In this document: piece by piece, positions 50,990 to 60,089 of the stretch
Layout: every line of letters starts with the position of its first letter
Numbering within the stretch: position 1 is the stretch's first letter
From: Arthrobacter sp. Soil736
GTDB taxonomy: Bacteria > Actinomycetota > Actinomycetes > Actinomycetales > Micrococcaceae
Direction: 5' to 3'
DNA: 64,000 bases
Assembly (NCBI RefSeq): GCF_001428005.1
Contig: NZ_LMSB01000009.1
Location: 1,506 to 65,505 of the forward strand
Notes under the pieces: model-generated
Told to the model about the DNA's origin: nothing
The model's database searches: none
Seen by the model: only the letters and a program-made list of their open reading frames with translations
Position numbers and translations under genes: made by a program

Positions 50990-53900
50990 AGGGCGGATGA
51001 GGAAGCCGTGCGACTGCCCGGTGTGCAGCAGCACGATGTCAAGGCCCATGCGTACTCGGACGGGAGCTGCCACACCGGGGGCAGCGGTCACCGTCAACCG
51101 TTCATGGTCAAGGGCCACCTCCAGTACCTGATCCCGGTAGCGGACGGTGAAGCTGACTCTGTGCAGGCCTGTGGGCAGCCGGGGGGCGAAGACCAGCTCG
51201 TCCTGCGCCATCCGTAGGCCGGCGAAGCTCCGCTGGACGGTGTCGATACTGCCGGCCATGGCGCCAAGATGGATGCCCGCACGGGTTGTACCGCCTTGCG
51301 TGTCGTCCAGGCCGGCATCAAGTGCCTCACGGAACGTGCTCCAAGCCCGCTCCGGGTCCGTGGCGGCAAGCACCGATGCATGGGCCATGCGGCTCAGCGT
51401 TGATCCGTGGGCGGTTCGCGCCAGATAGAAATCAACCGTACGGGCCAGCGTCGCTGAGTCGATGGCGTAGCCGAGAGTTCCCAGAAATCCGGTCAGCTGC
51501 TCCTCTCCCAGCAGGTAGAGCAGCATTAGGGCGTCTGCTTGTTTGGCCAGCATGTACCGGTTGGGCGTATCGTCCTCTGCCTCCAGAATCAGATCGAGGC
51601 GTTCGATGTTTCCGTAGGTGCGCCGGTAGTGCTCCCAGTCAAATTCTTCGAGCTCGCCGTATCCCTGGAACTGGCTGATGATGCCGTCGCCGTGGAACGG
51701 TACGTACATGCGGTGGCTGATGTGCTCCCACGTGTCCAGCTCCTCCGGCCCGATCTCCAGTCGGGCGGCCAGCTCCTGCTGTTCGTGCCCCGGCAACACG
51801 GATCTCATGAGATGCAGGGCCGTTGCGCAGAGCCAGGCGGCCATCACGTTGGTGTAGGCATTGTCATTGACTCCCTGCCCCGGCCGGTCGGGGTAACCGG
51901 TGTGGTATTCGTCGGGCCCCATGACGCCGGTGATGTGGAATCGGTCGGTCTCTAGATCGTGCACGGCCATGGAAACGAACAACCGTGCGACGTCGACGAT
52001 GATGTCCGCCCCCCGCTGCATCAACCAGGCACGGTCCCCTGTGGCCTGGAAGTATTGCCAGGTGTTATAGGCTATGGCCAGCCCGGAATGGCGCTGAAGA
52101 CTGGAATAGTCCGCTGCCCAGTCTTTGAGGCGGGGACTGAAAGTCCAGTGCGGTGTTTCCTCCCGCCCGTCGCTTCCGCTCTGCCAGGGAAACATCGCGC
52201 CGCGCAGTCCGGCATTCCTGGCGGCGTGGCGGGCCATGTCAAGCCTCCGCCAGCGGTAGTCAAGCAGCGACCTCGCAACGGCCGGCAGGCGGGATGTGAG
52301 AACGGGCAGGACGAACGGCTCATCCCAAAACACGTGGCCGCGATACCCTTCTCCGTGCAGCCCCCGGGCAGGAACGCCGGCATCAAGATCAGAGGTGTGC
52401 GGCGTGAGGGTCTGGAGCAAATGAAAGATGTGAAGGTTGAGGATCAACTGGGTTTGTCGGTCTGTGTCCAGTTCGAGCGTAAAGGCGGCCAGCCGTCGGA
52501 GCCAGGCAGACTCATGTGCTGCCAGGATCTGGTCGAATGCCGCAGGCGCCCTGGCCAAGACCGTCAGGGCCCCTCCAAGCGGCGATGAGATGGCCGTGTC
52601 CCTCGAAGACACCACCGCTACGACCTTGCCTATGGCTGTCGGAACACCGTCCTGCAAGTCAAGCACCATCTCCCGGTAGAGCAGCCGGTTCACCCGGGTG
52701 GCGGGGACGGCGTCCGCCCCCGTTTCATCACCCAGTACGCGGGCAGCGGTGCCGATCCTGATATGACTGCTGGTGGTCTCTACCTCGATTAAGTCGATCC
52801 CGTCGGCTGTCGTTCCGAAGGCCACGGGACGCAGATGCCGGTGGGCCAGCAGGGCGTCGGCAGGAATGTTGGAGTTGGTGATGCCCGCGTCCAGGCCGAC
52901 GCGCATGACGACGTTCCCGCTCCAGCCTCGTGCGGTTAGTGTCGTTTCCAGCGCTGCCAAATGCGCTTGGGCCGCGGAGACGACCCGGCGCTGCGTAACC
53001 TCCAGCCGGCGGCCGTCATCGGTGGCGAGCACGACGCGCCGGGACAATACCGCCCGCCGCATATCTAGTACGCGGTGCTCGCTGCATAACCGGAGCCCCT
53101 CGGTCGACCACCACCGGCCCGGGTCCACGGCAAGGTCCACCGGTAACCAGTTGGGCACGTTAACCATGTGCTCATCCTCGCTCTGCTGGCCGTGGACGTT
53201 GCTCGTAAGCCGGTTGTAGATCCCGGCCATGTATGTCCCAGGGTAGTGAATCCCGTCCGAGGTGCTTTCCGGAGCAGCTCCCCTGACCGCCATGTACCCG
53301 TTACCCAGGGTGGTCAGCGCCTCACGGTGGCCTTCGTGGGCAGGGTCCATGCCTTGGTAGGTGAGAAGCCAGGGCTGGGTGAGTACAAGGCCGATGTCGA
53401 ACTCGCTGACGTCGTTCAGGACAATGTCCGCGCCTGCCGCTTCCAGTTCGGCCCGTTGCTCGGCCCTGTCTATCCCGACGACCAGCCCGAATCCTCCGGC
53501 CCGGGCGGCCCGGACGCCGGCCACGGAATCTTCAATCACGGCCGCGCGGCCAGCCGGCACGCCGATTCTGCGGGCCGCTTCGAGGAAGAGGGCAGGGTCA
53601 GGTTTCCCTGGCAGCCGGAGGGCCGCCGCGATCTGTCCATCCACGATGAGATCAAACTTATCCAGCAGCCTGGCACGTCCCAGAACGGCTCGGGCATTCC
53701 TGCTTGAGGAGGCAAGTATCGCCGGGACGCGTCCAGCGTGAAGCCTCTTGAGCAGGTCTACGGTACCCGGAAAGACGCGGACGCGGCCGTTCTTCAGCCG
53801 CTGGTTGAAGATCTCGTTCTTGAGGGCACCGAGCCCGGCGACGGACCATGTGCCCGGCGGATCGCAAGGATGTCCTTCGGGGATGGTGATCCCGCGCGAT

Positions 53901-54163
53901 TGGAGGAAGACACGGACGCCATCTTCCCGCGGACGCCCATCAACGAAGCGGCGGTAATCGCTGTGCGAAAAGGGGGCCTGACTGGCCGGGGTGTGCACTC
54001 GGGGATCGCGGAGGACCGATTCGAAAAGCTCCTTCCAAGCCAACTCATGGATCTCGGCTGTGTCAGTGACGACGCCGTCGAGGTCAAAAATGACGGCATC
54101 GAACGGGGACAGGGCCGATGCTGCCGTCGGGGATGAACTCCCGTTGTACTGCGCGGGCGCCAT
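50981..54163 (-). CDS. HAD (beta-phosphoglucomutase-type) - GH65 phosphorylase fusion
   Basis: 1060 residues. Residues about 20-250: HAD domain with FDAVIFDLDGVVTD (D27 nucleophile, D29), LASSSRNARAVL and PGKPDPALFLEAARRIGV. Residues about 265-1050: GH65 with LTTLGNGYMAVRGA, the catalytic HITGVMGPDEYHTGY (Glu as general acid), NDNAYTNVMAAWL and TAHGSTLSRMAHASVLA. GH65 enzymes phosphorolyse trehalose, maltose or kojibiose to glucose and beta-glucose-1-phosphate; the fused HAD domain can convert the latter to glucose-6-phosphate. M. tuberculosis Rv2006, in the DosR regulon, has the same architecture. Ends overlapping the ATPase pseudogene by nine bases. Confidence 0.9.
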   Translation of the reverse strand: MAPAQYNGSSSPTAASALSPFDAVIFDLDGVVTDTAEIHELAWKELFESVLRDPRVHTPASQAPFSHSDYRRFVDGRPREDGVRVFLQSRGITIPEGHPCDPPGTWSVAGLGALKNEIFNQRLKNGRVRVFPGTVDLLKRLHAGRVPAILASSSRNARAVLGRARLLDKFDLIVDGQIAAALRLPGKPDPALFLEAARRIGVPAGRAAVIEDSVAGVRAARAGGFGLVVGIDRAEQRAELEAAGADIVLNDVSEFDIGLVLTQPWLLTYQGMDPAHEGHREALTTLGNGYMAVRGAAPESTSDGIHYPGTYMAGIYNRLTSNVHGQQSEDEHMVNVPNWLPVDLAVDPGRWWSTEGLRLCSEHRVLDMRRAVLSRRVVLATDDGRRLEVTQRRVVSAAQAHLAALETTLTARGWSGNVVMRVGLDAGITNSNIPADALLAHRHLRPVAFGTTADGIDLIEVETTSSHIRIGTAARVLGDETGADAVPATRVNRLLYREMVLDLQDGVPTAIGKVVAVVSSRDTAISSPLGGALTVLARAPAAFDQILAAHESAWLRRLAAFTLELDTDRQTQLILNLHIFHLLQTLTPHTSDLDAGVPARGLHGEGYRGHVFWDEPFVLPVLTSRLPAVARSLLDYRWRRLDMARHAARNAGLRGAMFPWQSGSDGREETPHWTFSPRLKDWAADYSSLQRHSGLAIAYNTWQYFQATGDRAWLMQRGADIIVDVARLFVSMAVHDLETDRFHITGVMGPDEYHTGYPDRPGQGVNDNAYTNVMAAWLCATALHLMRSVLPGHEQQELAARLEIGPEELDTWEHISHRMYVPFHGDGIISQFQGYGELEEFDWEHYRRTYGNIERLDLILEAEDDTPNRYMLAKQADALMLLYLLGEEQLTGFLGTLGYAIDSATLARTVDFYLARTAHGSTLSRMAHASVLAATDPERAWSTFREALDAGLDDTQGGTTRAGIHLGAMAGSIDTVQRSFAGLRMAQDELVFAPRLPTGLHRVSFTVRYRDQVLEVALDHERLTVTAAPGVAAPVRVRMGLDIVLLHTGQSHGFLIRPSA

Positions 54164-54251
54164 GCGTCGTTCCTTTCTGAGCGGACGTGCGCTGCACTGC
54201 TGGCCGAAGCCTGGCTAATACAGTGCTACTCCGCTGTGTGCGGGACGGACA

Positions 54252-54299
54252 GGGGCCTTGGACCCGGCCAAGGTCCCATTGGGCCGTGACCTTCGGCCC
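54252..54299. promoter_or_regulatory. Cluster of three DosR-type boxes between HAD-GH65 and usp
   Basis: GGGGCCTTGGACCC (54252-54265, 8 of 8), an overlapping CCGGCCAAGGTCCC (54264-54277, 6 of 8) and GTGACCTTCGGCCC (54286-54299, 7 of 8). They lie 89-135 bases from the HAD-GH65 start and 37-84 from the usp start, so both divergent genes could respond. Confidence 0.6.
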
Positions 54300-54335
54300 T
54301 AGACCCGTGCCGTGGCCGGGGGCAGGGTAAATCGC

Positions 54336-54818
54336 ATGAATGAAAACCAACGCATTGTTGTCGGTATCGACGGTTCCGAATACTCCCCGGCGGCGCTTCA
54401 AATGGCCGGGCGCATCGCCTCGGCGCTGAATGCTCCGATCGATGTCATCACCTGTCTGGGGTGGTCCGACTTCTATCTTCCCTCCCACCTGCCGCCGGGC
54501 AACTTGGAGATCACGGTGCAGTTGGAGGCGATCGCCAAGCGCCTCGTGGAACAAGCCATCGAAAGGGCCTATGGACAGGATCGTCCACAAAACCTCACAA
54601 CGGCGGTGAAGATCGGACCGCCGGCGAAGGTCCTCGTCGAAGAGAGCCGGGATGCCCAACTTCTCGTTGTGGGCAGGCGGGGTCACGGCGGTCTCCTTGG
54701 CCAGATCATGGGCTCGGTGAGTGCAGCCTGCACCGCGCACGCTCACTGCCCGGTGCTGGTCGTGGGCCAGGACTCCGAGGCCGGGCCGGAACCTGAGAGG
54801 AAGGAATCGAGGATCTAA
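54336..54818 (+). CDS. Universal stress protein, single UspA domain
   Basis: 160 residues from ATG 54336. VVGIDGSEYSPAALQMAGRI at the start; GRRGHGGLLGQIMGSVSAAC as the intact ATP loop; AHAHCPVLVV near the end, as in the Usp at 41300. Cytoplasmic. Convergent with ppsA, divergent from the HAD-GH65 gene with which it shares the three-box promoter region. Confidence 0.92.
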   Translation: MNENQRIVVGIDGSEYSPAALQMAGRIASALNAPIDVITCLGWSDFYLPSHLPPGNLEITVQLEAIAKRLVEQAIERAYGQDRPQNLTTAVKIGPPAKVLVEESRDAQLLVVGRRGHGGLLGQIMGSVSAACTAHAHCPVLVVGQDSEAGPEPERKESRI

Positions 54819-54926
54819 GCCGGTTTCTCCGCGGACGGTTGTGCGCGCGGACGGTTGTGCGACGGGCGTCGGTACCCTCGTCCTCGCCTGTACCCTGATC
54901 CTCTCCGTGCCCGAACTCACCGCGCG

Positions 54927-57308
54927 TCAGGCCGGCGATTCTGCCTGGGCGACTATATGCACCGTTTGCAGGAAGCTGTCTGGATTCAGTGATAGCGAAT
55001 CTATGCCTTCTCTGACGAGGAAAGCGGCAAAGTCTGGATGGTCGCTGGGCCCTTGGCCGCAGATGCCGACCTTGATGCCGGCTCCATGCGCCTTGCGGAT
55101 GACGTCAGCGATCATTGAGGTGACCGCTTCATTCCGTTCGTCGAACAGTCCAGCCAGGTCCTCGGCGTCCCGGTCGACGCCCAGGACAAGTTGCGTCAGG
55201 TCATTGGAGCCTATGGAGAAGCCGTCGAACCGGCGAGCGAATTGTTCCGCCAGGATCACGTTGGACGGTATCTCGCACATCATGTAGATCTGCAGGCCCT
55301 TGTCGCCGCGGGTCAGGCCGTTAGCGGCCATGGTTTCCAGGACGAGGTCGGCTTCGGCCGGAGTGCGGCAAAACGGCACCATGATGACGACGTTGGTGAA
55401 GCCCATGACTTCCCGCACACGCTTCAGGGCCTGGCATTCCAGGGAGAACCCCTCTTTGTAGCGGGCATGGTAGTAGCGGGAGGCTCCCCTGAGACCGAGC
55501 ATCGGGTTTTCCTCCGGCCGTTCGAAGAATGCCCCGCCGATCAGGTGGGCGTATTCATTGGACTTGAAATCGCTCAGGCGGACGATCACAGGACGGGGAT
55601 GGTATGCAGCGGCAAGTTTGGCGATACCTAGGGCGAGTGTTTCGACAAAGAAGTCCTCAGGGTTGGTATGGTCCCGGGTAAGTTCCTGAATAGTCCGCCG
55701 CGTTTCGTCATCTGTCACCAGTTCGGGATGGATGAGGGCCATCGGGTGGACCCTGATGAGATTGGCAATGATGAACTCCATGCGGGCCAGTCCCACGCCG
55801 TCTGCCGGTAGCCGCCACCATCGGAAGGCCGCGGCGGGGCTGGCAATGTTGACCATGATCGCGGTCCGGGTACGGGGCAGTGTGCCCAGGTCGACTTCAG
55901 ACGTGTCAAAGGCCAGGGTTCCCTCGTAGACATGGCCTTCGTCGCCCTCGGCACAGGAGACCGTGAGTGCCTGGTCCTCGGTGAGGACGGAAGTGGCCAT
56001 GCCGGTGCCGACGATCGCCGGCACTCCCAGCTCCCGGCTCACGATGGCCGCATGGCTGGTCGGCCCGCCATGGTCGGTGATGATGGCGGCCGCCCGCTGC
56101 ATGACCGGCACCCAGTCAGGATCAGTCATCTCGGTAACCAGTATTGCCCCGTCACGAAAATTCCCGATGTCCGCCGCCTGCCGGACAATGCAGGCTTTAC
56201 CGTGGGCAATGGAGTCGCCGATGGCTGACCCGCTGAGCAAGAGCTTTCCGCCCTGGAGAAGACGGTGAACAGTGAACTTGCTGCTGCTCTTTCGTGCCTG
56301 GACGGTTTCGGGCCGGGCCTGGACCATAAATAACTCCCCGGTCAGTCCGTCCTTTGCCCATTCCATGTCCATGGGGCACCCGTAATGCTCCTCCACAAGC
56401 AAGGCCCAGCGTGCAAGCCGGATGATCTCCGCGTCATTGAGGACCACGGATCGCCGTTCCTGTTCGGAGGTGTCCACGGTTCGCGTGCGTGCACTTCCGC
56501 CCACGCCGTACACCATCTTTCGCGCCTTCGAACCGATGATCTTTTCGATGATAGGAACGAGCGACGGTTCGTCCAGGAGAGGCTTGTAAACCAGGTATTT
56601 GTCAGGGTCCACACTCCCCTGGACTACCGGCTCACCCAGGCCCCACGCCGCGCTGATGACTGCCGCGCGGGGGAATCCGGAGTCCGTGTCTATGGAGAAC
56701 ATGACCCCGGAGGCGCCAACATCAGAACGCACCATCCTCTGCACGCCAATGGATAATGCCACGTCCAAGTGGTCAAAGTTCTTCATTTCCCGGTAACTAA
56801 TGGCCCTGTCTGTGAACACGGATGCAAAACAGCGGCGACAGGCGTCCAGCAGCTCCGTTTCGCCCACCACGTTCAGGAAGGTTTCCTGCTGACCGGCAAA
56901 GCTGGCATCGGGCAAGTCCTCCGCCGTTGCACTACTCCGCACCGCCACGGGCGGATTTTCGATTCCGGACCGTCGCGCCAGCGCCTGGTATTTTTCCCTG
57001 ATCTGCAGCGCGAGTGCTTCCGGGAACATACCGCTGAGAACAAGCGCCCTGAGCTTTTCCCCTGCATTCCGAAGCGACACGGCCCCGGAGCGGTACTGCC
57101 GGACGCTTTCACGAAGCGCCGGCTCGATCCCGTTTACGTCGATGAACGCCCTGTAGGCGGTAGCCGTGGTGGCAAACCCCTCGGGAACATGCACACCACT
57201 GGCCTTGAGGGAACGGGTCATCTCGCCCAGTGACGCATTCTTTCCACCCACTCTCCGGACATCACCCATGCCGACGTCGTCAAACCACACCACCTGGTGT
57301 TCCGCCAT
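54927..57308 (-). CDS. ppsA: Phosphoenolpyruvate synthase (pyruvate, water dikinase)
   Basis: 793 residues from ATG 57308 (GGTGGGAG upstream). N-terminal ATP-grasp: WFDDVGMGDVRRVGGKNASL, RSSATAEDLPDASFAGQQET; phosphohistidine swivelling domain ITDHGGPTSHAAIVSRELGV (catalytic His in TSHAA); C-terminal TIM barrel with MVPFCRTPAEADLVLE, IGSNDLTQLVLGVDRD and VGICGQGPSDHPDFA, the Cys residue of which is the C-terminal proton donor. It turns pyruvate + ATP into PEP + AMP, directing carbon to gluconeogenesis. Divergent from the Usp at 57636; a perfect-core DosR-type box lies about 100 bases upstream. Confidence 0.93.
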   Translation of the reverse strand: MAEHQVVWFDDVGMGDVRRVGGKNASLGEMTRSLKASGVHVPEGFATTATAYRAFIDVNGIEPALRESVRQYRSGAVSLRNAGEKLRALVLSGMFPEALALQIREKYQALARRSGIENPPVAVRSSATAEDLPDASFAGQQETFLNVVGETELLDACRRCFASVFTDRAISYREMKNFDHLDVALSIGVQRMVRSDVGASGVMFSIDTDSGFPRAAVISAAWGLGEPVVQGSVDPDKYLVYKPLLDEPSLVPIIEKIIGSKARKMVYGVGGSARTRTVDTSEQERRSVVLNDAEIIRLARWALLVEEHYGCPMDMEWAKDGLTGELFMVQARPETVQARKSSSKFTVHRLLQGGKLLLSGSAIGDSIAHGKACIVRQAADIGNFRDGAILVTEMTDPDWVPVMQRAAAIITDHGGPTSHAAIVSRELGVPAIVGTGMATSVLTEDQALTVSCAEGDEGHVYEGTLAFDTSEVDLGTLPRTRTAIMVNIASPAAAFRWWRLPADGVGLARMEFIIANLIRVHPMALIHPELVTDDETRRTIQELTRDHTNPEDFFVETLALGIAKLAAAYHPRPVIVRLSDFKSNEYAHLIGGAFFERPEENPMLGLRGASRYYHARYKEGFSLECQALKRVREVMGFTNVVIMVPFCRTPAEADLVLETMAANGLTRGDKGLQIYMMCEIPSNVILAEQFARRFDGFSIGSNDLTQLVLGVDRDAEDLAGLFDERNEAVTSMIADVIRKAHGAGIKVGICGQGPSDHPDFAAFLVREGIDSLSLNPDSFLQTVHIVAQAESPA

Positions 57309-57406
57309 TGTTTTCTCCCACCCCAGTCCAGATACCGCCGGATTGCTGCCCTCGGCCGGCACCTATCTGTGAAGACCATCGTTCACCGCCGCACCTCGCC
57401 GCAGTA

Positions 57407-57420
57407 GGGACCAAGGGCCC
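57407..57420. promoter_or_regulatory. DosR-type box upstream of ppsA
   Basis: GGGACCAAGGGCCC: all eight core positions, 99 bases upstream of the ppsA ATG on the minus strand. Confidence 0.6.
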
Positions 57421-57526
57421 TCTTCCAGTCTGCTCCCACCCACATGGCCTAAACTCCCCGTACAAGCCGGACAGGCGCCGGTTGCATCGGTTGCACCCCG
57501 CCGGCTCCGAAACGGCAGGGGGCCAG

Positions 57527-57540
57527 AGGACTTTTGACCC
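57527..57540. promoter_or_regulatory. DosR-type box upstream of usp (57636)
   Basis: AGGACTTTTGACCC, 7 of 8 core positions with a central TTTT/GAC pattern near the consensus; 96 bases upstream of the usp ATG. Thus each divergent gene has its own box. Confidence 0.6.
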
Positions 57541-57635
57541 TACGCCTGAGGCGCCGGCGTGTGTAGGCTCCAGCCACATGAGCGATTCAGCTTTCCCTGG
57601 GTCCGTCTCGAGACCGACGAAGGAACACATGGATC

Positions 57636-58118
57636 ATGAACCAAGCGCCCCAGGGGCCGGCCGTCGTCGTTGGCGTTGACGGAAGCGCTCCCTCGATTCT
57701 GGCCCTGCGTTGGGCCGATGCGCTGGCGCCTCTGTTCCAGACGCACATAAAAGCCGTGACCGCCTGGCAGTTCCAGATAGCCTTTGGCACCTTCACCCCG
57801 GTTGTGTGGCGTCCGGATGAGGAAGCCAGGCACATCTGCGCGGAGGCTGTCGCAAAGGCCTTCGGTGGTGCACCGCCGGAAGGTCTCGAAATGACGATAC
57901 GGCAGGGCCCTGCCGCCAAGGTCTTGATTGACGAGAGCCGAAACGCTCCACTTGTAATCTTGGGAAGCCGCGGCCACGGCGGATTTGAAGAGCTGCTGCT
58001 GGGGACGGTGAGCGCAGCGGTCGCAGAGCACGCGAAATGCTCGGTCCTGATCGCCCACGGCACCGACTTGCCTGCCGGGATTTCCGCAATCCAGGGGCAC
58101 GGACATGCCGCCAAATGA
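57636..58118 (+). CDS. Universal stress protein, single UspA domain
   Basis: 160 residues from ATG 57636 (GAAGGAACA upstream). VVVGVDGSAPSILALRWADA and GSRGHGGFEELLLGTVSAAV (intact except T for the last S). Cytoplasmic Usp of the single-domain kind. Followed 19 bases later by a two-domain Usp on the same strand, so the two form an operon under the 57527 box. Confidence 0.92.
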   Translation: MNQAPQGPAVVVGVDGSAPSILALRWADALAPLFQTHIKAVTAWQFQIAFGTFTPVVWRPDEEARHICAEAVAKAFGGAPPEGLEMTIRQGPAAKVLIDESRNAPLVILGSRGHGGFEELLLGTVSAAVAEHAKCSVLIAHGTDLPAGISAIQGHGHAAK

Positions 58119-58137
58119 GGGGATGCCGGAGGGAACC

Positions 58138-59010
58138 ATGCACCATCCTGACTGCATTGTGGTGGGCTACGATGGGTCCGTTGAAGCCGGCCAAGCCGTC
58201 CGCTGGGCCGCGCGGCAGGCAGAGCTCCGCAATTGCGAGCTCCATCTGGTGCACTGTTCGTTATGGCCGTTGCTGACCCACGATCTCGGACCGGTTCCTG
58301 GCGTTGCTGACAGCGGACTGCAGCACTACGCAGAGGCCGTCCGAGACGAGGGCAAGGCCCTCGCCGTAGAGGCGGCCCCCGGCTTGAAAACCCGAACCAG
58401 CCTGTTGTATGGATGGCCTGCCGATCATCTCCGAAGAGTTTCCGCCGAAGCGAGGATGCTTGTCCTCGGAAGCCGCGGCATTGGTGGATTCATGGGTCTT
58501 CTGGTGGGGTCTGTAAGCCTGGAGCTGGCAGCGACTGCAAGCTGCCCGGTTGCTGTGGTCCGATCTGACGATCACCCCAGCGGCCCCATTGTCGTCGGCG
58601 TGGACTCATCCGGGTCGCCGGCGGCCCTCCACGATGCGTGCGAACTGGTCAGAGCAACAGGGGCGGACCTGAAGGTCATCCATGTCCTCAGAATGCACTT
58701 CGGCGCGGGAAAAGGCGGTGTAGGATCCGTCGGCACCCGGAAGGCTGCCGAGAAGGCTCTGGAGAGTGCAGTACGCAACGCCCGGGGCATGGCCCCGGGA
58801 GCAAGAGTGGAGGAAGAACTGGTGGAGGACACGTCCACTCCCCGTGCCCTTCTCAATGCCGCCCGCGGTGCCGCGCTCATCGTTGTCGGGACCAAGGGCC
58901 AAGGGCTCGTCAGGGGAACGGTCGGGTCGACAGCCCACGCTGTCCTTCACCACGCCAGGTGTCCCGTACTGATTTCGCGGCACAACCCGGAGGAAACCTC
59001 AAGGGCCTGA
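58138..59010 (+). CDS. Universal stress protein, tandem UspA domains
   Basis: 290 residues from ATG 58138 (GGAGGGAA upstream). Domain 1: IVVGYDGSVEAGQAVRWAAR, GSRGIGGFMGLLVGSVSLEL; domain 2: IVVGVDSSGSPAALHDACEL, GTKGQGLVRGTVGSTAHAVL. Both nucleotide loops are near-complete, unlike the other double Usps here. Probably cotranscribed with the Usp upstream. Confidence 0.92.
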   Translation: MHHPDCIVVGYDGSVEAGQAVRWAARQAELRNCELHLVHCSLWPLLTHDLGPVPGVADSGLQHYAEAVRDEGKALAVEAAPGLKTRTSLLYGWPADHLRRVSAEARMLVLGSRGIGGFMGLLVGSVSLELAATASCPVAVVRSDDHPSGPIVVGVDSSGSPAALHDACELVRATGADLKVIHVLRMHFGAGKGGVGSVGTRKAAEKALESAVRNARGMAPGARVEEELVEDTSTPRALLNAARGAALIVVGTKGQGLVRGTVGSTAHAVLHHARCPVLISRHNPEETSRA

Positions 59011-59541
59011 AGGCTGAGCTGCAGCGTCCGCCACGTCACCCGCCCCGAACCTGGGCCATGTCCAGAACGTTGAGCCCGTAGTCCCATTGTCGCGATTTTA
59101 CGGTGGTCGTATCCCAGCGTCGGAGGATTAACCTGAAGGGCTGACGAGAGCTCGCACGCGAACAGGCACGCTTCAAGCCAAAATCCCCAGCCGATAAGCA
59201 TCAGACCCGGACGGAAGGCTACAACGCCGATCCACCTAGCTTTCGCCCAGGTGCCGCCACGCAAGGAGCAGCCGTTTCCGAGCCGCAGCTCCGAGTACCC
59301 GCGGCGAAGAACCAGGATAAGCCTTCACTGGCCCCTGTCAACCGATGGCGATTGCCTACAGGGGCAGAGGCGGCCCATGGGGATGGTCAGAGCTGGGCCT
59401 TCGCCCAATTGCTCCGTTAGCGCGTAGCGATATGGGCGTTGGCAGCCTGCACGCCGTCAGCACCGGTCGCATGCTCGTCCGGTTCCAATTCCGTCCTCGG
59501 CGTGGTCGTCAGCCAGGCGTGAAGGCGCGCTTCGAGTTCGG
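59011..59541. other. Intergenic, nothing recognised
   Basis: About 530 bases. Open frames on both strands lack motifs or ribosome binding sites. GTTAGCGCGTAGCGATATGG near 59417 gives no recognised element. It separates the dormancy island from the sulfur operon. Confidence 0.4.
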
Positions 59542-59981
59542 TCAGTCGGAAATTCCCTTTAGGGCGCCCAGGCCTGCGAGGGCTTTGCGGAGAGGGGCAT
59601 CGGCATCGTCCGCAACCTGCCGAACGGCCAGGCTGTCGCTGAGCTGGACCGTGGTCTGGGGATCGATGGCTTCAACGGTGGTCTCGCCCGCGTCCTTGCC
59701 GCGTCGGACAACGACATTGCATGGAAGCTGCGCGCCGAGTTCCGGCTCGGCAGCGAGGGCGCGGCTGGCCGGGGTGGGGTTGCAGGCACCAAGGATGACA
59801 TAGTCACCGACGGGCATCGGCGGCGTCGGTCCCGAGTTTGGACTCAAAAGTAGCGCGGACGTTGATTTCCGTGAGTATGCCGAAGTCCTGTTCCCCGAGT
59901 ACCTCGCGGGTTCGCTGGACGGCGTCTGCCCAGGACAGCGGGACGGGTAACCGTGTGTGTGTAGCTCACGCGCGGCTCCAT
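59542..59981 (-). pseudogene. DUF302 protein, two frameshifts
   Basis: The DUF302 pattern is visible in three pieces: SYTHTVT from the start (ATG 59981 or GTG 59969), then VPLSWADAVQRTREVLGEQD and FGILTEINVRATFESKLG in another frame, then VGDYVILGACNPTPASRALA followed by LPCNVVVRRG in a third. The shifts lie near 59940 and near 59825. DUF302 proteins are often encoded next to CsoR-like regulators and may bind haem or metals. Dead, adjacent to the cstR gene. Confidence 0.72.
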
Positions 59982-60089
59982 GGTCACAGTTATGTCCCCG
60001 GATGCGGTCCGGGGGCGTCAGATTGGGCCCGTGCGGGGGCAGTTTGGGGGAACCTGCACCCCGGCACGGGGCCTGTGGACCCCCGCCTC

